A stretch of DNA of 64,000 nucleotides from Streptomyces armeniacus (GTDB taxonomy: Bacteria > Actinomycetota > Actinomycetes > Streptomycetales > Streptomycetaceae), in the NCBI RefSeq assembly GCF_003355155.1, contig NZ_CP031320.1:4393367-4457366 (forward strand), given 5' to 3'. A program made the position numbers and the translations under genes. Below are positions 1 through 8,092 of this stretch, one piece after another. Numbering within the stretch: the first letter of the stretch is position 1; the number at the start of each line of letters is the position of its first letter. The notes beneath the pieces were generated by a model that had not been told where the DNA came from, made no database searches, and saw only the letters and a list, made by a program, of their open reading frames with translations.

Positions 1-914
1 CTGTCCGGGTCGACGGCGAGCACCCGCAGCGCCTGCTGGTCCCGGCTCTGCACGGCGGCGAGCGGGCCGTGGGCGTCCCAGCCCGCGGCGGGGACGTACT
101 CGAAGGCGCCGTGGTCCCAGTCCACTTCGGTGCGCCCCCCGTCCAGCCGGAACACGTGCAGCGAGACGTCGGCGTTGGGCGTGCCGGCGGCCGGGTAGCG
201 CAGCACGCGCGGCGGCAGGTGCGGCTGGGACGGGTCGGTGAGGTAGCGGCGCGCCACGCGAGACGTGTCGACGCGCGCGACGAGCAGCGCGGACGAGTCC
301 GGCGCCCACCAGAAGCCCCGCATGCGGCCCATCGACTCGGCGGAGACGTAGTCGGTGAGCCCGTACGTCACCTCGCCGTCCTCCGGTGCCGCCAGCTCCC
401 GGTCGCCGCTGCCGTCCGGGGCGACGACACGGAGCGCGCCGCCGGTGACGTACGCGATGAGCCGCCCGTCGGGGGAGGGCCGCGGATCGAGCACCGGGCC
501 GTGCGCGGGCACCGGGAACGGGGCGGCCTCGTGCTCGCGGGTGCGCACCGCCCACAGCGCGCCGCCGAGCGCGAAGACGGCGAGTTCGGCGGCGGCGTCC
601 GTCGCGTACGCGGTGAGCCCGGCGGACTGCTCCCGGACCCGTTCGCGGCGGGCCTGCTCCCGCGCGCTGGGCGTGCCCGTGACGACGCCGAGGGTGCGCG
701 GGTCGGCGAGCAGCCGCTCGCCGCCGTCCTTCCACTGCCACAGCCGGCCCACCGGGTCGCTGCCGCTCACCGTACGGACGAACAGCACCCGTTCGCCGTC
801 CGGTGACACCGTCAGATCGCGCACCTCGCCGAGGGAGAAGCGGCGGGTGCGCGCGTACTGGCGGGGGAAGTCGGGGGCGCGGAGGGTGTGGGGGGCGTCG
901 TTGTCCGTATGCAT
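1..914 (-). CDS. S9 family (prolyl oligopeptidase-type) peptidase, C-terminus outside window
   Basis: The reverse strand reads from an ATG at 914 for 304 codons to the window edge with no stop. The visible part begins MHTDNDAPHTL and contains blade-like repeats such as LTVSPDGERVLFV and DPRPSPDGRLIAYV, followed by GFWWAPDSSALLVARVD. These are typical of the DPP-IV-type N-terminal beta-propeller of S9 serine peptidases. The Ser-Asp-His hydrolase domain would lie beyond the edge, so catalytic competence cannot be judged. The gene is divergent from the HipA-like gene, with a 57-bp spacer. Confidence 0.85.
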   Translation of the reverse strand, partial: MHTDNDAPHTLRAPDFPRQYARTRRFSLGEVRDLTVSPDGERVLFVRTVSGSDPVGRLWQWKDGGERLLADPRTLGVVTGTPSAREQARRERVREQSAGLTAYATDAAAELAVFALGGALWAVRTREHEAAPFPVPAHGPVLDPRPSPDGRLIAYVTGGALRVVAPDGSGDRELAAPEDGEVTYGLTDYVSAESMGRMRGFWWAPDSSALLVARVDTSRVARRYLTDPSQPHLPPRVLRYPAAGTPNADVSLHVFRLDGGRTEVDWDHGAFEYVPAAGWDAHGPLAAVQSRDQQALRVLAVDPD

Positions 915-937
915 GGCGAGACTGTCGCATCCGCCGC

Positions 938-965
938 GTGACCACGGAAGGATGCCGTCTAACCT
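938..965 (+). promoter_or_regulatory. Probable promoter giving a leaderless HipA-like mRNA
   Basis: A GTGACC element (938-943), a 16-nt spacer and TAACCT (960-965) lie so that transcription would begin at or next to the ATG at 972. No purine-rich ribosome-binding site precedes that ATG, which fits leaderless translation, common in Streptomyces. The call rests on motif spacing only. Confidence 0.4.
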
Positions 966-971
966 GGCGGA

Positions 972-1829
972 ATGCTCCCTGAAGTCACCGCGACCCGCTA
1001 CGTCACCCCGCTGCGGGAGGGCGGCTCGCTCCCCGGGCTCCTCGAGGCTGACGATCTCGGGACGTACGTCACCAAGTTCGCCGGCGCCGGGCAGGGCCGC
1101 AAGACGCTCGTCGCCGAGGCGATCTGCGGCCGCCTCGCGCAGCGCCTCGGCCTGCGGGTGCCGGAGCTGGTGGGGGTCCAACTCGATCCGGTCATCGGCC
1201 TGAGCGAGCCGGACGAGGAGGTGCAGGAGCTGCTGAAGGCGAGCGGCGGCCTCAACCTGGGCATGGACTTCCTGCCCGGCTCGATCGGCTTCGACCCGCT
1301 CGCGTACGAGGTGAGCGCCGAAGAGGCCGGGCGTGTCGTCTGGTTCGACGCGCTGGTGAACAACGTCGACCGGTCCTGGCGCAACCCCAACCTGCTGGTG
1401 TGGCACGGCGACCTGTGGCTCATCGACCACGGCGCCGCCATGATCTGGCACCACAACTGGCCCACCGCCCAGGCCGCGGCGGGCCGCCCGTACGACGCCT
1501 CCGACCACGCCCTCGCCCCCTTCGCGCCCGACCTCGCGGCCGCCGCCCGCGAACTGGCCCCGAGGGTCACCGCGGAACTCCTCGCGGAGTGCGCAGCCGA
1601 CGTGCCCGACGAGTGGCTGCTCGACGAGCCCGGCTTCGCGGCACCGGACGCGCTGCGCGCCGCGTACGTGGAGGTGCTGACGGCCCGTGCGGACGGGCTC
1701 CACGAACGCGTCACCATCGGCCCGCCCAGCCCGGACCGGCCGTCGCAGGCGCCCGGCTGGCTCACGGGCGGCTCCGGACGCCCGCTGCCGGGCGGCCGCG
1801 CCGGGCGCGAGGGAGGCGGTGCGCGGTGA
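972..1829 (+). CDS. HipA-like kinase-fold protein
   Basis: The 285-residue protein has a HipA-type kinase fold: a TKF lysine near residue 35, a catalytic-loop-like segment NVDRSWRNPN (residues 131-140), and the metal-binding LIDHG (D152). It lacks the N-terminal HipB-contact domain and is much shorter than E. coli HipA (about 440 residues), so it is not a standard toxin of that pair. No HipB-like antitoxin adjoins it. Instead it overlaps the DUF3037 gene by GTGA, so the two products are probably made together. Substrate is unknown. The fold call is confident; the role is not. Confidence 0.75.
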   Translation: MLPEVTATRYVTPLREGGSLPGLLEADDLGTYVTKFAGAGQGRKTLVAEAICGRLAQRLGLRVPELVGVQLDPVIGLSEPDEEVQELLKASGGLNLGMDFLPGSIGFDPLAYEVSAEEAGRVVWFDALVNNVDRSWRNPNLLVWHGDLWLIDHGAAMIWHHNWPTAQAAAGRPYDASDHALAPFAPDLAAAARELAPRVTAELLAECAADVPDEWLLDEPGFAAPDALRAAYVEVLTARADGLHERVTIGPPSPDRPSQAPGWLTGGSGRPLPGGRAGREGGGAR

Positions 1830-2206
1830 AACGCGAGGTCTTCGAGTACGCGCTGCTGCACGTTGTCCCGCGCGTGGAGCGCGGTGAGCGGATCAACGCG
1901 GGGGTCGTGCTGTACTGCCGCGCGCACTCGTTCGTCACCGCCCGCACGCACCTGGACGAGGATCGGCTGCGGGCGCTCGACCCGGCGGCCGACGTGGCGG
2001 GCGTACGCGCCGCGCTGCACGCCGCGGAGTGCGTCTGCCGGGGCGGCGACGCGGCGGGGCAGGCGGCGGGTGACGACGCGGGACGGCGCTTCCGGTGGCT
2101 GATCGCGCCCCGGAGCACGGTCGTACAGCCCGGCCCCGTGCACACGGGGCTCACCGCCGACCCGGCTGCGGAGGCCGAACGGCTGCTGGACCTGCTGGTG
2201 CGCTGA
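1826..2206 (+). CDS. DUF3037 family protein
   Basis: The 126-residue product starts at a GTG overlapping the stop of the HipA-like gene by four bases, so translation is probably coupled. The sequence FEYALLHVVPRVERGERINAGV is the hallmark opening of DUF3037 proteins, which very often follow HipA-like kinase genes in actinobacteria. A central stretch (GGDAAGQAAGDDAG) looks disordered, and the C-terminus is helical (AEAERLLDLLVR). No biochemical function is established for the family. The conserved pairing suggests a functional partner of the kinase. Confidence 0.75.
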   Translation: MKREVFEYALLHVVPRVERGERINAGVVLYCRAHSFVTARTHLDEDRLRALDPAADVAGVRAALHAAECVCRGGDAAGQAAGDDAGRRFRWLIAPRSTVVQPGPVHTGLTADPAAEAERLLDLLVR

Positions 2207-2305
2207 GCGCGGGCGTACGGTGCTGTCCTGCGCCGGTGCGGACGCCGGCGCTCAGCGCATCCCGTACGGGCACCCGCGCCCGTACGCCGTTGACCAGGGC
2301 ACCCG

Positions 2306-2334
2306 TTGACACGGAGTGCCCGGCCTTCTAGCGT
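2306..2334 (+). promoter_or_regulatory. Housekeeping-type promoter for the fabG-like gene
   Basis: TTGACA (2306-2311), a 17-nt spacer and TAGCGT (2329-2334) closely match the principal sigma factor consensus of Streptomyces. The start codon at 2391 lies about 50 nt downstream, behind a GAGGAGA ribosome-binding site, so the mRNA has a short normal leader. Confidence 0.6.
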
Positions 2335-2390
2335 CACGCATGCGAACCTACTAAGCGGTTGCTCATCATTGACAGGGCGAGGAGAACAGC

Positions 2391-3152
2391 ATGTCCAGCA
2401 CCGAGCAGCGCGTCGCGATCGTCACCGGCGCGGCCCGAGGGATCGGCGCGGCCACCGCCGTACGGCTGGCGGCCGAGGGCCGTACGGTCGCCGTGCTCGA
2501 CCTCGACGAGGCGGCCTGCAAGGAGACCGTCGAGCAGATCACCGCGGCGGGCGGCACCGCGGCCGCTTTCGGCTGCGACGTGTCCGACTCGGCCCAGGCC
2601 GAAGCGGCCGTCGAGCGGGTCGCGGCGGAGCTCGGCGCGCCGACCGTCCTCGTGAACAACGCGGGCGTGCTCCGCGACAACCTGCTGTTCAAGATGAGCG
2701 ATTCGGACTGGGACACGGTCATGAACGTCCATCTGCGCGGCGCCTTCCTGATGACCCGCGCCTGCCAGTCGCACATGGTCGACGCGGGCTGGGGCCGCGT
2801 CGTGAACCTGTCGTCCAGCTCCGCGCTCGGCAACCGCGGGCAGGTCAACTACGCGGCGGCGAAGGCCGGCATGCAGGGCTTCACCAAGACGCTCGCCAAG
2901 GAGCTCGGCAAGTTCGGCATCACCGCGAACGCCGTCGCCCCCGGCTTCATCGCCACGGACATGACGGCGGCCACCGCCGAGCGCGTCGGCATGGGATTCG
3001 AGGACTTCCAGGCGGCGGCCGCCTCCCAGATCCCCGTACAGCGCGTCGGCAGGCCCGAGGACGTCGCCAACGCCATCGCCTTCTTCACCGGCGACGCCGC
3101 GGGCTTCGTGTCGGGCCAGGTCATCTACGTGGCCGGCGGACCGCTCAACTGA
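2391..3152 (+). CDS. fabG: 3-oxoacyl-ACP reductase-type SDR (FabG-like)
   Basis: This is a classical short-chain dehydrogenase of 253 residues, the normal family length. The cofactor motif TGAARGIG is at residues 12-19, NNAG at 89-92, and the catalytic triad is S141/S142, Y154 and K158. A D36-x-D38 pattern after the second strand leaves NADH possible as cofactor. It would reduce a 3-oxoacyl thioester or a related ketone in the cytoplasm. The start follows a GAGGAGA site. Another SDR gene follows after 87 bp in the same direction. Which thioester it acts on cannot be told; it may serve fatty acid catabolism rather than FabG biosynthesis. Confidence 0.88.
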   Translation: MSSTEQRVAIVTGAARGIGAATAVRLAAEGRTVAVLDLDEAACKETVEQITAAGGTAAAFGCDVSDSAQAEAAVERVAAELGAPTVLVNNAGVLRDNLLFKMSDSDWDTVMNVHLRGAFLMTRACQSHMVDAGWGRVVNLSSSSALGNRGQVNYAAAKAGMQGFTKTLAKELGKFGITANAVAPGFIATDMTAATAERVGMGFEDFQAAAASQIPVQRVGRPEDVANAIAFFTGDAAGFVSGQVIYVAGGPLN

Positions 3153-3239
3153 CGAGCGTGCGCGCGCCGCCGGCACCGGCGGCACGGCCACCGTACGGAC
3201 GCGCATGTGGAATCGGGCACGGAACGGAAGCGGAGCGGC

Positions 3240-3995
3240 ATGGCAGAGCAGCGGGACACCGGAGAGGTCGCCCTCGTCACGGGCGGCAGCCGCGGCATCG
3301 GATACGGCATCGCGGAGGCCCTGGTTGCCAGGGGCGACCGGGTCTGCGTCACCGGGCGGAACGAGGACGCGCTGAAGGAAGCGGTGGAGCGGCTGGGCGC
3401 CGACCGCGCGATGTACGTGGTCGGGAAGGCGCATGACGAGGCGCACCAGGCGGCCGCGGTCGAGCGCGTGATGGAGGCGTACGGCCGGATCGACCACCTG
3501 GTCAACAACGCGGGCACGAACCCGGTGTTCGGCCCCATGGCGGAGTTGGACCTCGGCGTCGCGCGCAAGGTGTTCGAGACGAACGTGATCTCCGCGCTCG
3601 GCTTCGCGCAGCGTACGTGGGCGGCCTGGCAGCGGGACAACGGCGGCTCCATCGTCAACATCGCGTCCATCGCCGGGCTGAACGCCTCGCCGTTCGTCGG
3701 CGCGTACGGCATGAGCAAGGCCGCGATGGTCAACCTCTCGCAGCAGCTGGCGCACGAGTTCGCGCCTGTCGTACGCGTCAACGCGCTGGCGCCGGCCGTC
3801 GTCAAGACGAAGTTCGCCGTCGCCCTGTACGAGGGCCGCGAGGAGGAGGCCGCCGCGCGCTACCCGATGGGGCGGCTGGGCGCTCCGGACGACATCGGCG
3901 GCGTGGTCGCGTTCCTCACCTCCGGGGAGGCGGGCTGGATCACCGGACAGACATTGGTGGTCGACGGCGGGTTGTTCCTCAATGCCGGAGTCTGA
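3240..3995 (+). CDS. SDR family oxidoreductase
   Basis: This second classical SDR has 251 residues. TGGSRGIG is at residues 14-21, NNAG at 89-92, and S143, Y156 and K160 form the active site. An upstream ATG at 3207 is in frame, but the ATG at 3240 was chosen because a GGAGCGG site precedes it and the core fold begins directly after it. TGR at residues 38-40 suggests NADPH preference. It probably shares a transcript with the fabG-like gene, and the pair may act on the same acyl substrates. The substrate is unknown. Confidence 0.85.
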   Translation: MAEQRDTGEVALVTGGSRGIGYGIAEALVARGDRVCVTGRNEDALKEAVERLGADRAMYVVGKAHDEAHQAAAVERVMEAYGRIDHLVNNAGTNPVFGPMAELDLGVARKVFETNVISALGFAQRTWAAWQRDNGGSIVNIASIAGLNASPFVGAYGMSKAAMVNLSQQLAHEFAPVVRVNALAPAVVKTKFAVALYEGREEEAAARYPMGRLGAPDDIGGVVAFLTSGEAGWITGQTLVVDGGLFLNAGV

Positions 3996-4292
3996 TAATC
4001 CGGTATCGAATAACGGACAGCAGTGAGTACGGCCCCGGTGGCTGTCCCCCGTGGACGGGCACCGGGGTTGCATTGCGGGAAAGAAAATGGCCGTACCAAA
4101 CAGTTGATCTGTGCATGCTACTTGGCCGGATGCTGCGGTATGGTCACTCTCGCCTCCGGCCAGCGGGTCCGCGTGTGGCACCACCCCTCTACGGGACAAG
4201 TGGGTGCAGAAGAGCGCAAACAACCGGCCGACGGGCGACTCCCTCACGCATCGCATCCGCACTGGTGGCCCCGCCGACCGAGGAGCTCGTAA
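3996..4292 (+). other. Intergenic region upstream of the ABC binding-protein gene
   Basis: This 297-bp stretch has no convincing gene. It includes a locally AT-richer patch (about 4078-4115) that probably holds the promoter of the following lipoprotein gene. TATGGT near 4137 could be a -10 element, but no good -35 lies at the right distance. A GGAGCTCG ribosome-binding site lies just before the GTG start at 4293. Confidence 0.4.
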
Positions 4293-5879
4293 GTGTTCGA
4301 CCGGAACGGACCCCTGAAAACGACTGTCGCCGTGCTCATAGCGGTACTGCTCGCCGGCTGCGGCGTGCTGCCCGGCGGTGACGACGAGGAGGACGAGCCC
4401 CTGGTGGTCGGCACGACCAGCGCGCCCAGCGTGCTGGACCCGGCCGCGGCCTGGGACGGTTCCTGGGAGCTGTTCCGGAATATCTACCAGACGCTGATGC
4501 ACTTTCCGAACTCGAGCAGTTCTCCGGAACCCGACGCCGCGAAGCGCTGCCAGTTCACCGACTCCGCGAGCCGCGTCTACCGGTGCACTCTCCGTGAGGG
4601 GATAAAATTCTCCAACGGGAACGCGCTGGATGCCAAGGCGGTCAAGTTCTCCTTCGAGCGGATCCTGAAAATCGACGCGGACACCGGCCCGGCCGCTCTG
4701 CTGGGCAGCCTGGACCGGGTCGAGACACCCGACGAGAGCACGGTCGTCTTCCACTTGAAGAAGTCCGACGCGACCTTCCCGTTCATCCTCGCCACCCCGG
4801 CCACCGCGCTCGTCGACCCCGAGGTCTACCCGGCGGACAGCCTGCTGAAGGGCACGAAGATCGTCGGTTCCGGCCCGTACGAGCTGGAGAGCTACAAGGA
4901 GCGCCGCGAGTCCGTCCTCGCGAAGAACGCGAACTACCAGGGCGCGGCCAAGATCAAGAACGACGGCGTCACGATCCGCTACTTCAAGGATTCCGAGCCG
5001 ATGGTGAAGGCGCTCAAGGGCGGCGACATCGACCTGACGCTCCGCGGTCTGACCCCCGCTCAGGTGACGGACCTGCGGAAGGCCGGAGCCGAGGGCGCCG
5101 ACAACATCGACCTGAGCGAGATGACCGGCACGGAGATCCGCTACCTCGTCTTCAACCCGAAGTTCGACGCCGCCGGCAAGCCCGCCGTACGCAGGGCGAT
5201 CGCGCAGCTCATCGACCGCAAGGCGCTGGTGCGCAACGTCTACGAGCGGACCGCGGAGCCGCTCTACTCGATGGTCCCCGCCGGCATCACCGGGCACACG
5301 AACGCGTACTACGACGAGTACGGCGAGCCCAGCAAGTCGAAGGCGGAGGAGACGCTGAAGTCGGCGGGCATCGACGAGAAGGTCTCCCTCACCCTCTGGT
5401 ACCCCACCGACCGGTACGGCGCCACGACCCAGGGCGAGTTCAAGGAGATCGAGCGGCAGCTCGAGGACTCCGGACTGTTCGACATCACCGTCAAGGGCCG
5501 GCAGTGGAACGAGTTCCAGGCGGGCTACGCCAAGGGCGAGTACCCGGTGTTCGGCCGGGGCTGGTTCCCCGACTTCCCGGACGCGGACAACTACGTCTCG
5601 CCGTTCGTCGGCGAGAACAACGCGATGAGCACCCCGTACGAGAACACCCGGCTCACCGAGGACCTGCTGCCGCAGTCCCGCAAGGAGAGCGACCGTGGGG
5701 TGGCGGGGCGCGCGTTCACCAGTGCGCAGAAGATCCTCGCGGAGGACGCCAGGCTGCTGCCGCTGTGGCAGGGCAAGGTGTTCCTGGCCGCCCGGAAGGA
5801 CGTCGCGGGCGTCGAGTGGTGCCTCGACCCGTCGATCATCATGAAGATGTGGGAGCTGAGCCGGAAGTCCAGCTGGTAG
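4293..5879 (+). CDS. Family 5 ABC transporter substrate-binding lipoprotein (peptide type)
   Basis: The 528-residue product starts at GTG and has a lipoprotein signal: basic start, hydrophobic AVLIAVLLAGC and lipidated C23. The mature part has the family 5 (OppA/DppA-like) pattern: VLDPAAAWDGSWELFRNIYQ, GSGPYELESY near residue 200, and RRAIAQLIDRKALVRNVY. It would sit on the outer face of the membrane and deliver an oligopeptide or related ligand to a permease. No permease or ATPase genes adjoin it, so it is an orphan component here. Its last 163 bp and downstream region are duplicated at 28681-28969. Confidence 0.88.
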   Translation: MFDRNGPLKTTVAVLIAVLLAGCGVLPGGDDEEDEPLVVGTTSAPSVLDPAAAWDGSWELFRNIYQTLMHFPNSSSSPEPDAAKRCQFTDSASRVYRCTLREGIKFSNGNALDAKAVKFSFERILKIDADTGPAALLGSLDRVETPDESTVVFHLKKSDATFPFILATPATALVDPEVYPADSLLKGTKIVGSGPYELESYKERRESVLAKNANYQGAAKIKNDGVTIRYFKDSEPMVKALKGGDIDLTLRGLTPAQVTDLRKAGAEGADNIDLSEMTGTEIRYLVFNPKFDAAGKPAVRRAIAQLIDRKALVRNVYERTAEPLYSMVPAGITGHTNAYYDEYGEPSKSKAEETLKSAGIDEKVSLTLWYPTDRYGATTQGEFKEIERQLEDSGLFDITVKGRQWNEFQAGYAKGEYPVFGRGWFPDFPDADNYVSPFVGENNAMSTPYENTRLTEDLLPQSRKESDRGVAGRAFTSAQKILAEDARLLPLWQGKVFLAARKDVAGVEWCLDPSIIMKMWELSRKSSW

Positions 5880-6005
5880 CAGCCGGTTGCACGGGGTGCG
5901 GCGGGCCTGGCGGAGGGCCGGATTCCGCCGGTCTCGGCGGCCGGGTTGTCAGTGGCCACCGGTACGTTCGGGCAGTGCAGAACGAAGCAACGAGCCCGCA
6001 CATAC
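5717..6005 (+). repeat. Copy A of a 289-bp duplication (intact copy)
   Basis: This segment runs from inside the lipoprotein gene, through its stop and the ung promoter, to 14 bp before the ung start. A near-identical segment in the same orientation lies at 28681-28969. By eye the copies differ at about 12 positions, 11 of them in the first 120 bp. Copy A is the functional version because its reading frame is intact and it leads directly into ung. Confidence 0.95.
5946..5968 (+). promoter_or_regulatory. RecA-NDp/PafBC-type DNA-damage promoter of ung
   Basis: TTGTCAGTG (5946-5954), eight bases, then TACGTT (5963-5968) matches the actinobacterial LexA-independent DNA-damage promoter (TTGTCAGTG-N8-TAnnnT), which is activated by PafBC in mycobacteria. 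Transcription would start near 5975, about 45 nt before ung. Control of a uracil repair gene by this element fits established knowledge of the regulon. Confidence 0.7.
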
Positions 6006-6018
6006 CGGAGGTTGAGGC

Positions 6019-6699
6019 GTGAACGGCATGCTGCCCGAGTCCTGGCAGGACGTCCTCGGCGAAGAGCTGGAGAAGCCGTACTTCAAGGAGCTCGCCGAGT
6101 TCGTCGAGGAGGAACGGGCGCGCGGTCCGGTCTACCCGCCTCGCGAGGAGGTCTTCGCCGCCCTCGACGCCACCCCGTACGACGAGGTCAAGGTGCTGGT
6201 CCTGGGCCAGGATCCGTACCACGGGGAGGGGCAGGGCCACGGCCTGTGCTTCTCCGTGCGGCCCGGCGTGCGGACGCCGCCGTCGCTCCGGAACATCTAC
6301 AAGGAGCTGCGGGACGACCTCGGCCACCCCGTGCCCGACAACGGCTATCTGATGCCGTGGGCCCGGCAGGGCGTGCTGCTGCTCAACGCCGTGCTGACGG
6401 TGCGGGCCGGCGAGGCCAACTCGCACAAGGGCAAGGGCTGGGAGACCTTCACCGACGCCGTGATCCGGGCGGTCGCGGACCGCGCCGACCCCGCGGTGTT
6501 CGTGCTCTGGGGGGCGTACGCGCGCAAGAAGCTGCCGCTCATCGACACCGGACGGCACACGGTGGTGCAGGGCGCGCACCCGTCGCCGCTGTCCGCGAAG
6601 AAGTTCTTCGGGTCGCGGCCGTTCAGCCAGATCGACCACGCGGTGGCCGAGCACGGGCACACGCCCGTCGACTGGCGCATTCCCGACCTCGGGAGCTGA
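6019..6699 (+). CDS. ung: Uracil-DNA glycosylase
   Basis: This family 1 uracil-DNA glycosylase has 226 residues, the usual length. It removes uracil from DNA as the first step of base excision repair. The water-activating motif GQDPYHG is at residues 63-69 (catalytic D65), and the DNA-intercalation loop HPSPLS is at 187-192. LLLNAVLTV and VLWG motifs are also present. The GTG at 6019 was preferred because GGAGGTTGAG precedes it; an in-frame ATG at 6028 is an alternative. The damage-type promoter upstream indicates induction by DNA lesions. Confidence 0.96.
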   Translation: MNGMLPESWQDVLGEELEKPYFKELAEFVEEERARGPVYPPREEVFAALDATPYDEVKVLVLGQDPYHGEGQGHGLCFSVRPGVRTPPSLRNIYKELRDDLGHPVPDNGYLMPWARQGVLLLNAVLTVRAGEANSHKGKGWETFTDAVIRAVADRADPAVFVLWGAYARKKLPLIDTGRHTVVQGAHPSPLSAKKFFGSRPFSQIDHAVAEHGHTPVDWRIPDLGS

Positions 6700-6747
6700 G
6701 CTCCGGGAGCCGGGCCGCGGGTCCCGGGGGCCGTGTGCGGAGCGCGG

Positions 6748-6770
6748 TTGTCAGTGCCACCGGCTAGCGT
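6748..6770 (+). promoter_or_regulatory. RecA-NDp/PafBC-type promoter of the TPR-like gene
   Basis: TTGTCAGTG (6748-6756), eight bases, then TAGCGT (6765-6770) has the same architecture as the ung promoter 800 bp upstream. Transcription would start near 6777, and the chosen GTG at 6835 follows an AGGAGGAGC site. Two such promoters in series make a local DNA-damage cluster likely. Confidence 0.65.
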
Positions 6771-6834
6771 CGGAAGGACCGGGGTGCGAAGTCCGTACGC
6801 CGTCCGTACGCGCAGCCAGGACCAGGAGGAGCCG

Positions 6835-7332
6835 GTGGCGGAGCAGCAGCGGGAGACGTCCGGGGACGAGGGCGCTCTGATGACCCGTATCGGTCAGGCG
6901 ATCATCCTGCACCGCGGTGGCGACCGCGAGGAGGCACGCAACCGCTTCGCGCGGCTGTGGGAGGAGGCCGGCGAGGACGAGGCGGCGCTGTTCCACCGCT
7001 GCACCATCGCGCACTACATGGCGGACACCCAGGACCACCCCGCCGACGAGCTGGAGTGGGACCGCCGGGCGCTGGCAGCCGCCGACGCGCTGTCGGGGGA
7101 GCGGGTGGCGTGGGGGCGGCACGAGCTGGCGGTGCGGGCGCTCTATCCCTCCCTCCACCTCAACCTCGCGGCCGACCACGTGAAGCTCCACGACACCCGC
7201 GCCGCGCGCCGCGAGCTGCTCCTGGCGCGCGGCACCGCGGCGGAGCTGGCGCACGACGACTACGGACAGGGCATCAGAGCCGCCATCGACCGGCTGGAGC
7301 TGCGCCTCGCCGGAATGGACCAGAGGCCGTAG
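6835..7332 (+). CDS. Tetratricopeptide-like helical protein, probably DNA-damage regulated
   Basis: The 165-residue protein is all-helical, with TPR-like segments (GDREEARNRFARLWEEAG, DEAALFHRCTIAHYMAD, LEWDRRALAAADAL) typical of a conserved Streptomyces hypothetical family. There is no signal peptide or membrane segment, so it is cytoplasmic. The GTG at 6835 was chosen over an upstream ATG (6733) because AGGAGGAGCC lies directly before it and the upstream ATG lies before the promoter. The promoter shares the damage-response motif of ung. This suggests a role in the DNA-damage response, but no enzymatic activity is visible. Confidence 0.7.
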   Translation: MAEQQRETSGDEGALMTRIGQAIILHRGGDREEARNRFARLWEEAGEDEAALFHRCTIAHYMADTQDHPADELEWDRRALAAADALSGERVAWGRHELAVRALYPSLHLNLAADHVKLHDTRAARRELLLARGTAAELAHDDYGQGIRAAIDRLELRLAGMDQRP

Positions 7333-7404
7333 GCGGAAGGGTGCCCGGCGGCGTAGGGGGAGCCGCGGCGGACCGGGCCGGCCGCCGGACGGGACCCGCG
7401 GCGG

Positions 7405-7926
7405 TCAGCGGCCGTACGCGCCGCGGCAGATGCGGGCCTGGGTGCTGTCCGGGTCCCAGCGGCCGTAGCGCTCGCCGAGGTCGCACACGCCGGGCCCCGG
7501 ACCGCCGCCCCCGCCGCGTGCGGGCTGGGCGGCCGGCCCGGGCCGCGGGCCCTGCGGCCGCCCCGGTGGCCGCTCGGGCGCCCGGTCGGGGGCCCGGCCT
7601 TCCGGCGCGTCACGGGCGGGAGCCGGCGCGGCACCCGCTGCCGGGGCCGCGGGCGTACGGGTGCCGGGCGCGGGTGCGTGCTCCGGCCCGCCGGACGGCG
7701 TCCGTGCGGCGGGAGAAGCGGCCCGGGACCGCGCCGGCTCGGGCCGGGACAGGCCCTCGCGCGGCAGCGGCGGCCGTACGGTCCGGGCGGCGGCGCCGTC
7801 CACCGGAGGCGCGCCCGGGGCGTGCCCAGGTCCGCGTACGCCGTCCGGTTCCGGCCGTCCGGAGGCCGTCACGCAGCCCGACAGGACCGACACGGCGAGA
7901 CCCGTCAGCAGCAGCGCCTCCGTCAT
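7405..7926 (-). CDS. Proline-rich lipoprotein of unknown function
   Basis: The 173-residue product begins with a signal sequence ending in VSVLSGC (lipidated C18), followed by a long Pro/Ala/Arg-rich low-complexity region. It closes with a compact C-terminus containing two cysteines (GVCDLGERYGRWDPDSTQARIC). The extended middle may cross the cell wall while the C-terminal module, perhaps disulfide-bonded, is displayed. It converges on the TPR-like gene. No family with known function was recognised. The upstream ATG at 7959 is possible but would put a basic extension before the signal. Confidence 0.6.
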   Translation of the reverse strand: MTEALLLTGLAVSVLSGCVTASGRPEPDGVRGPGHAPGAPPVDGAAARTVRPPLPREGLSRPEPARSRAASPAARTPSGGPEHAPAPGTRTPAAPAAGAAPAPARDAPEGRAPDRAPERPPGRPQGPRPGPAAQPARGGGGGPGPGVCDLGERYGRWDPDSTQARICRGAYGR

Positions 7927-8092
7927 CCGTCGCACCCGGGCAACTCTGCTGCCCGGCACGTCCCCGGGGACAGTCCCCGCAGGAGTGAACTCCCGTGCGC
8001 GGGGCTGCCGTTGGGGTCCCCGGCACCGTCCCCGGCGGCCGGTCGGCCGGGCGGCCCGGTCCCCGGCTGCCGACCGCCGCCTATCCAGCCGC

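Noticed and set aside
2334..5297. 987-codon open frame on the minus strand
   Set aside because: It is antisense to two SDR genes and the ABC lipoprotein gene, whose motifs are intact. Long antisense frames are expected at this GC content.
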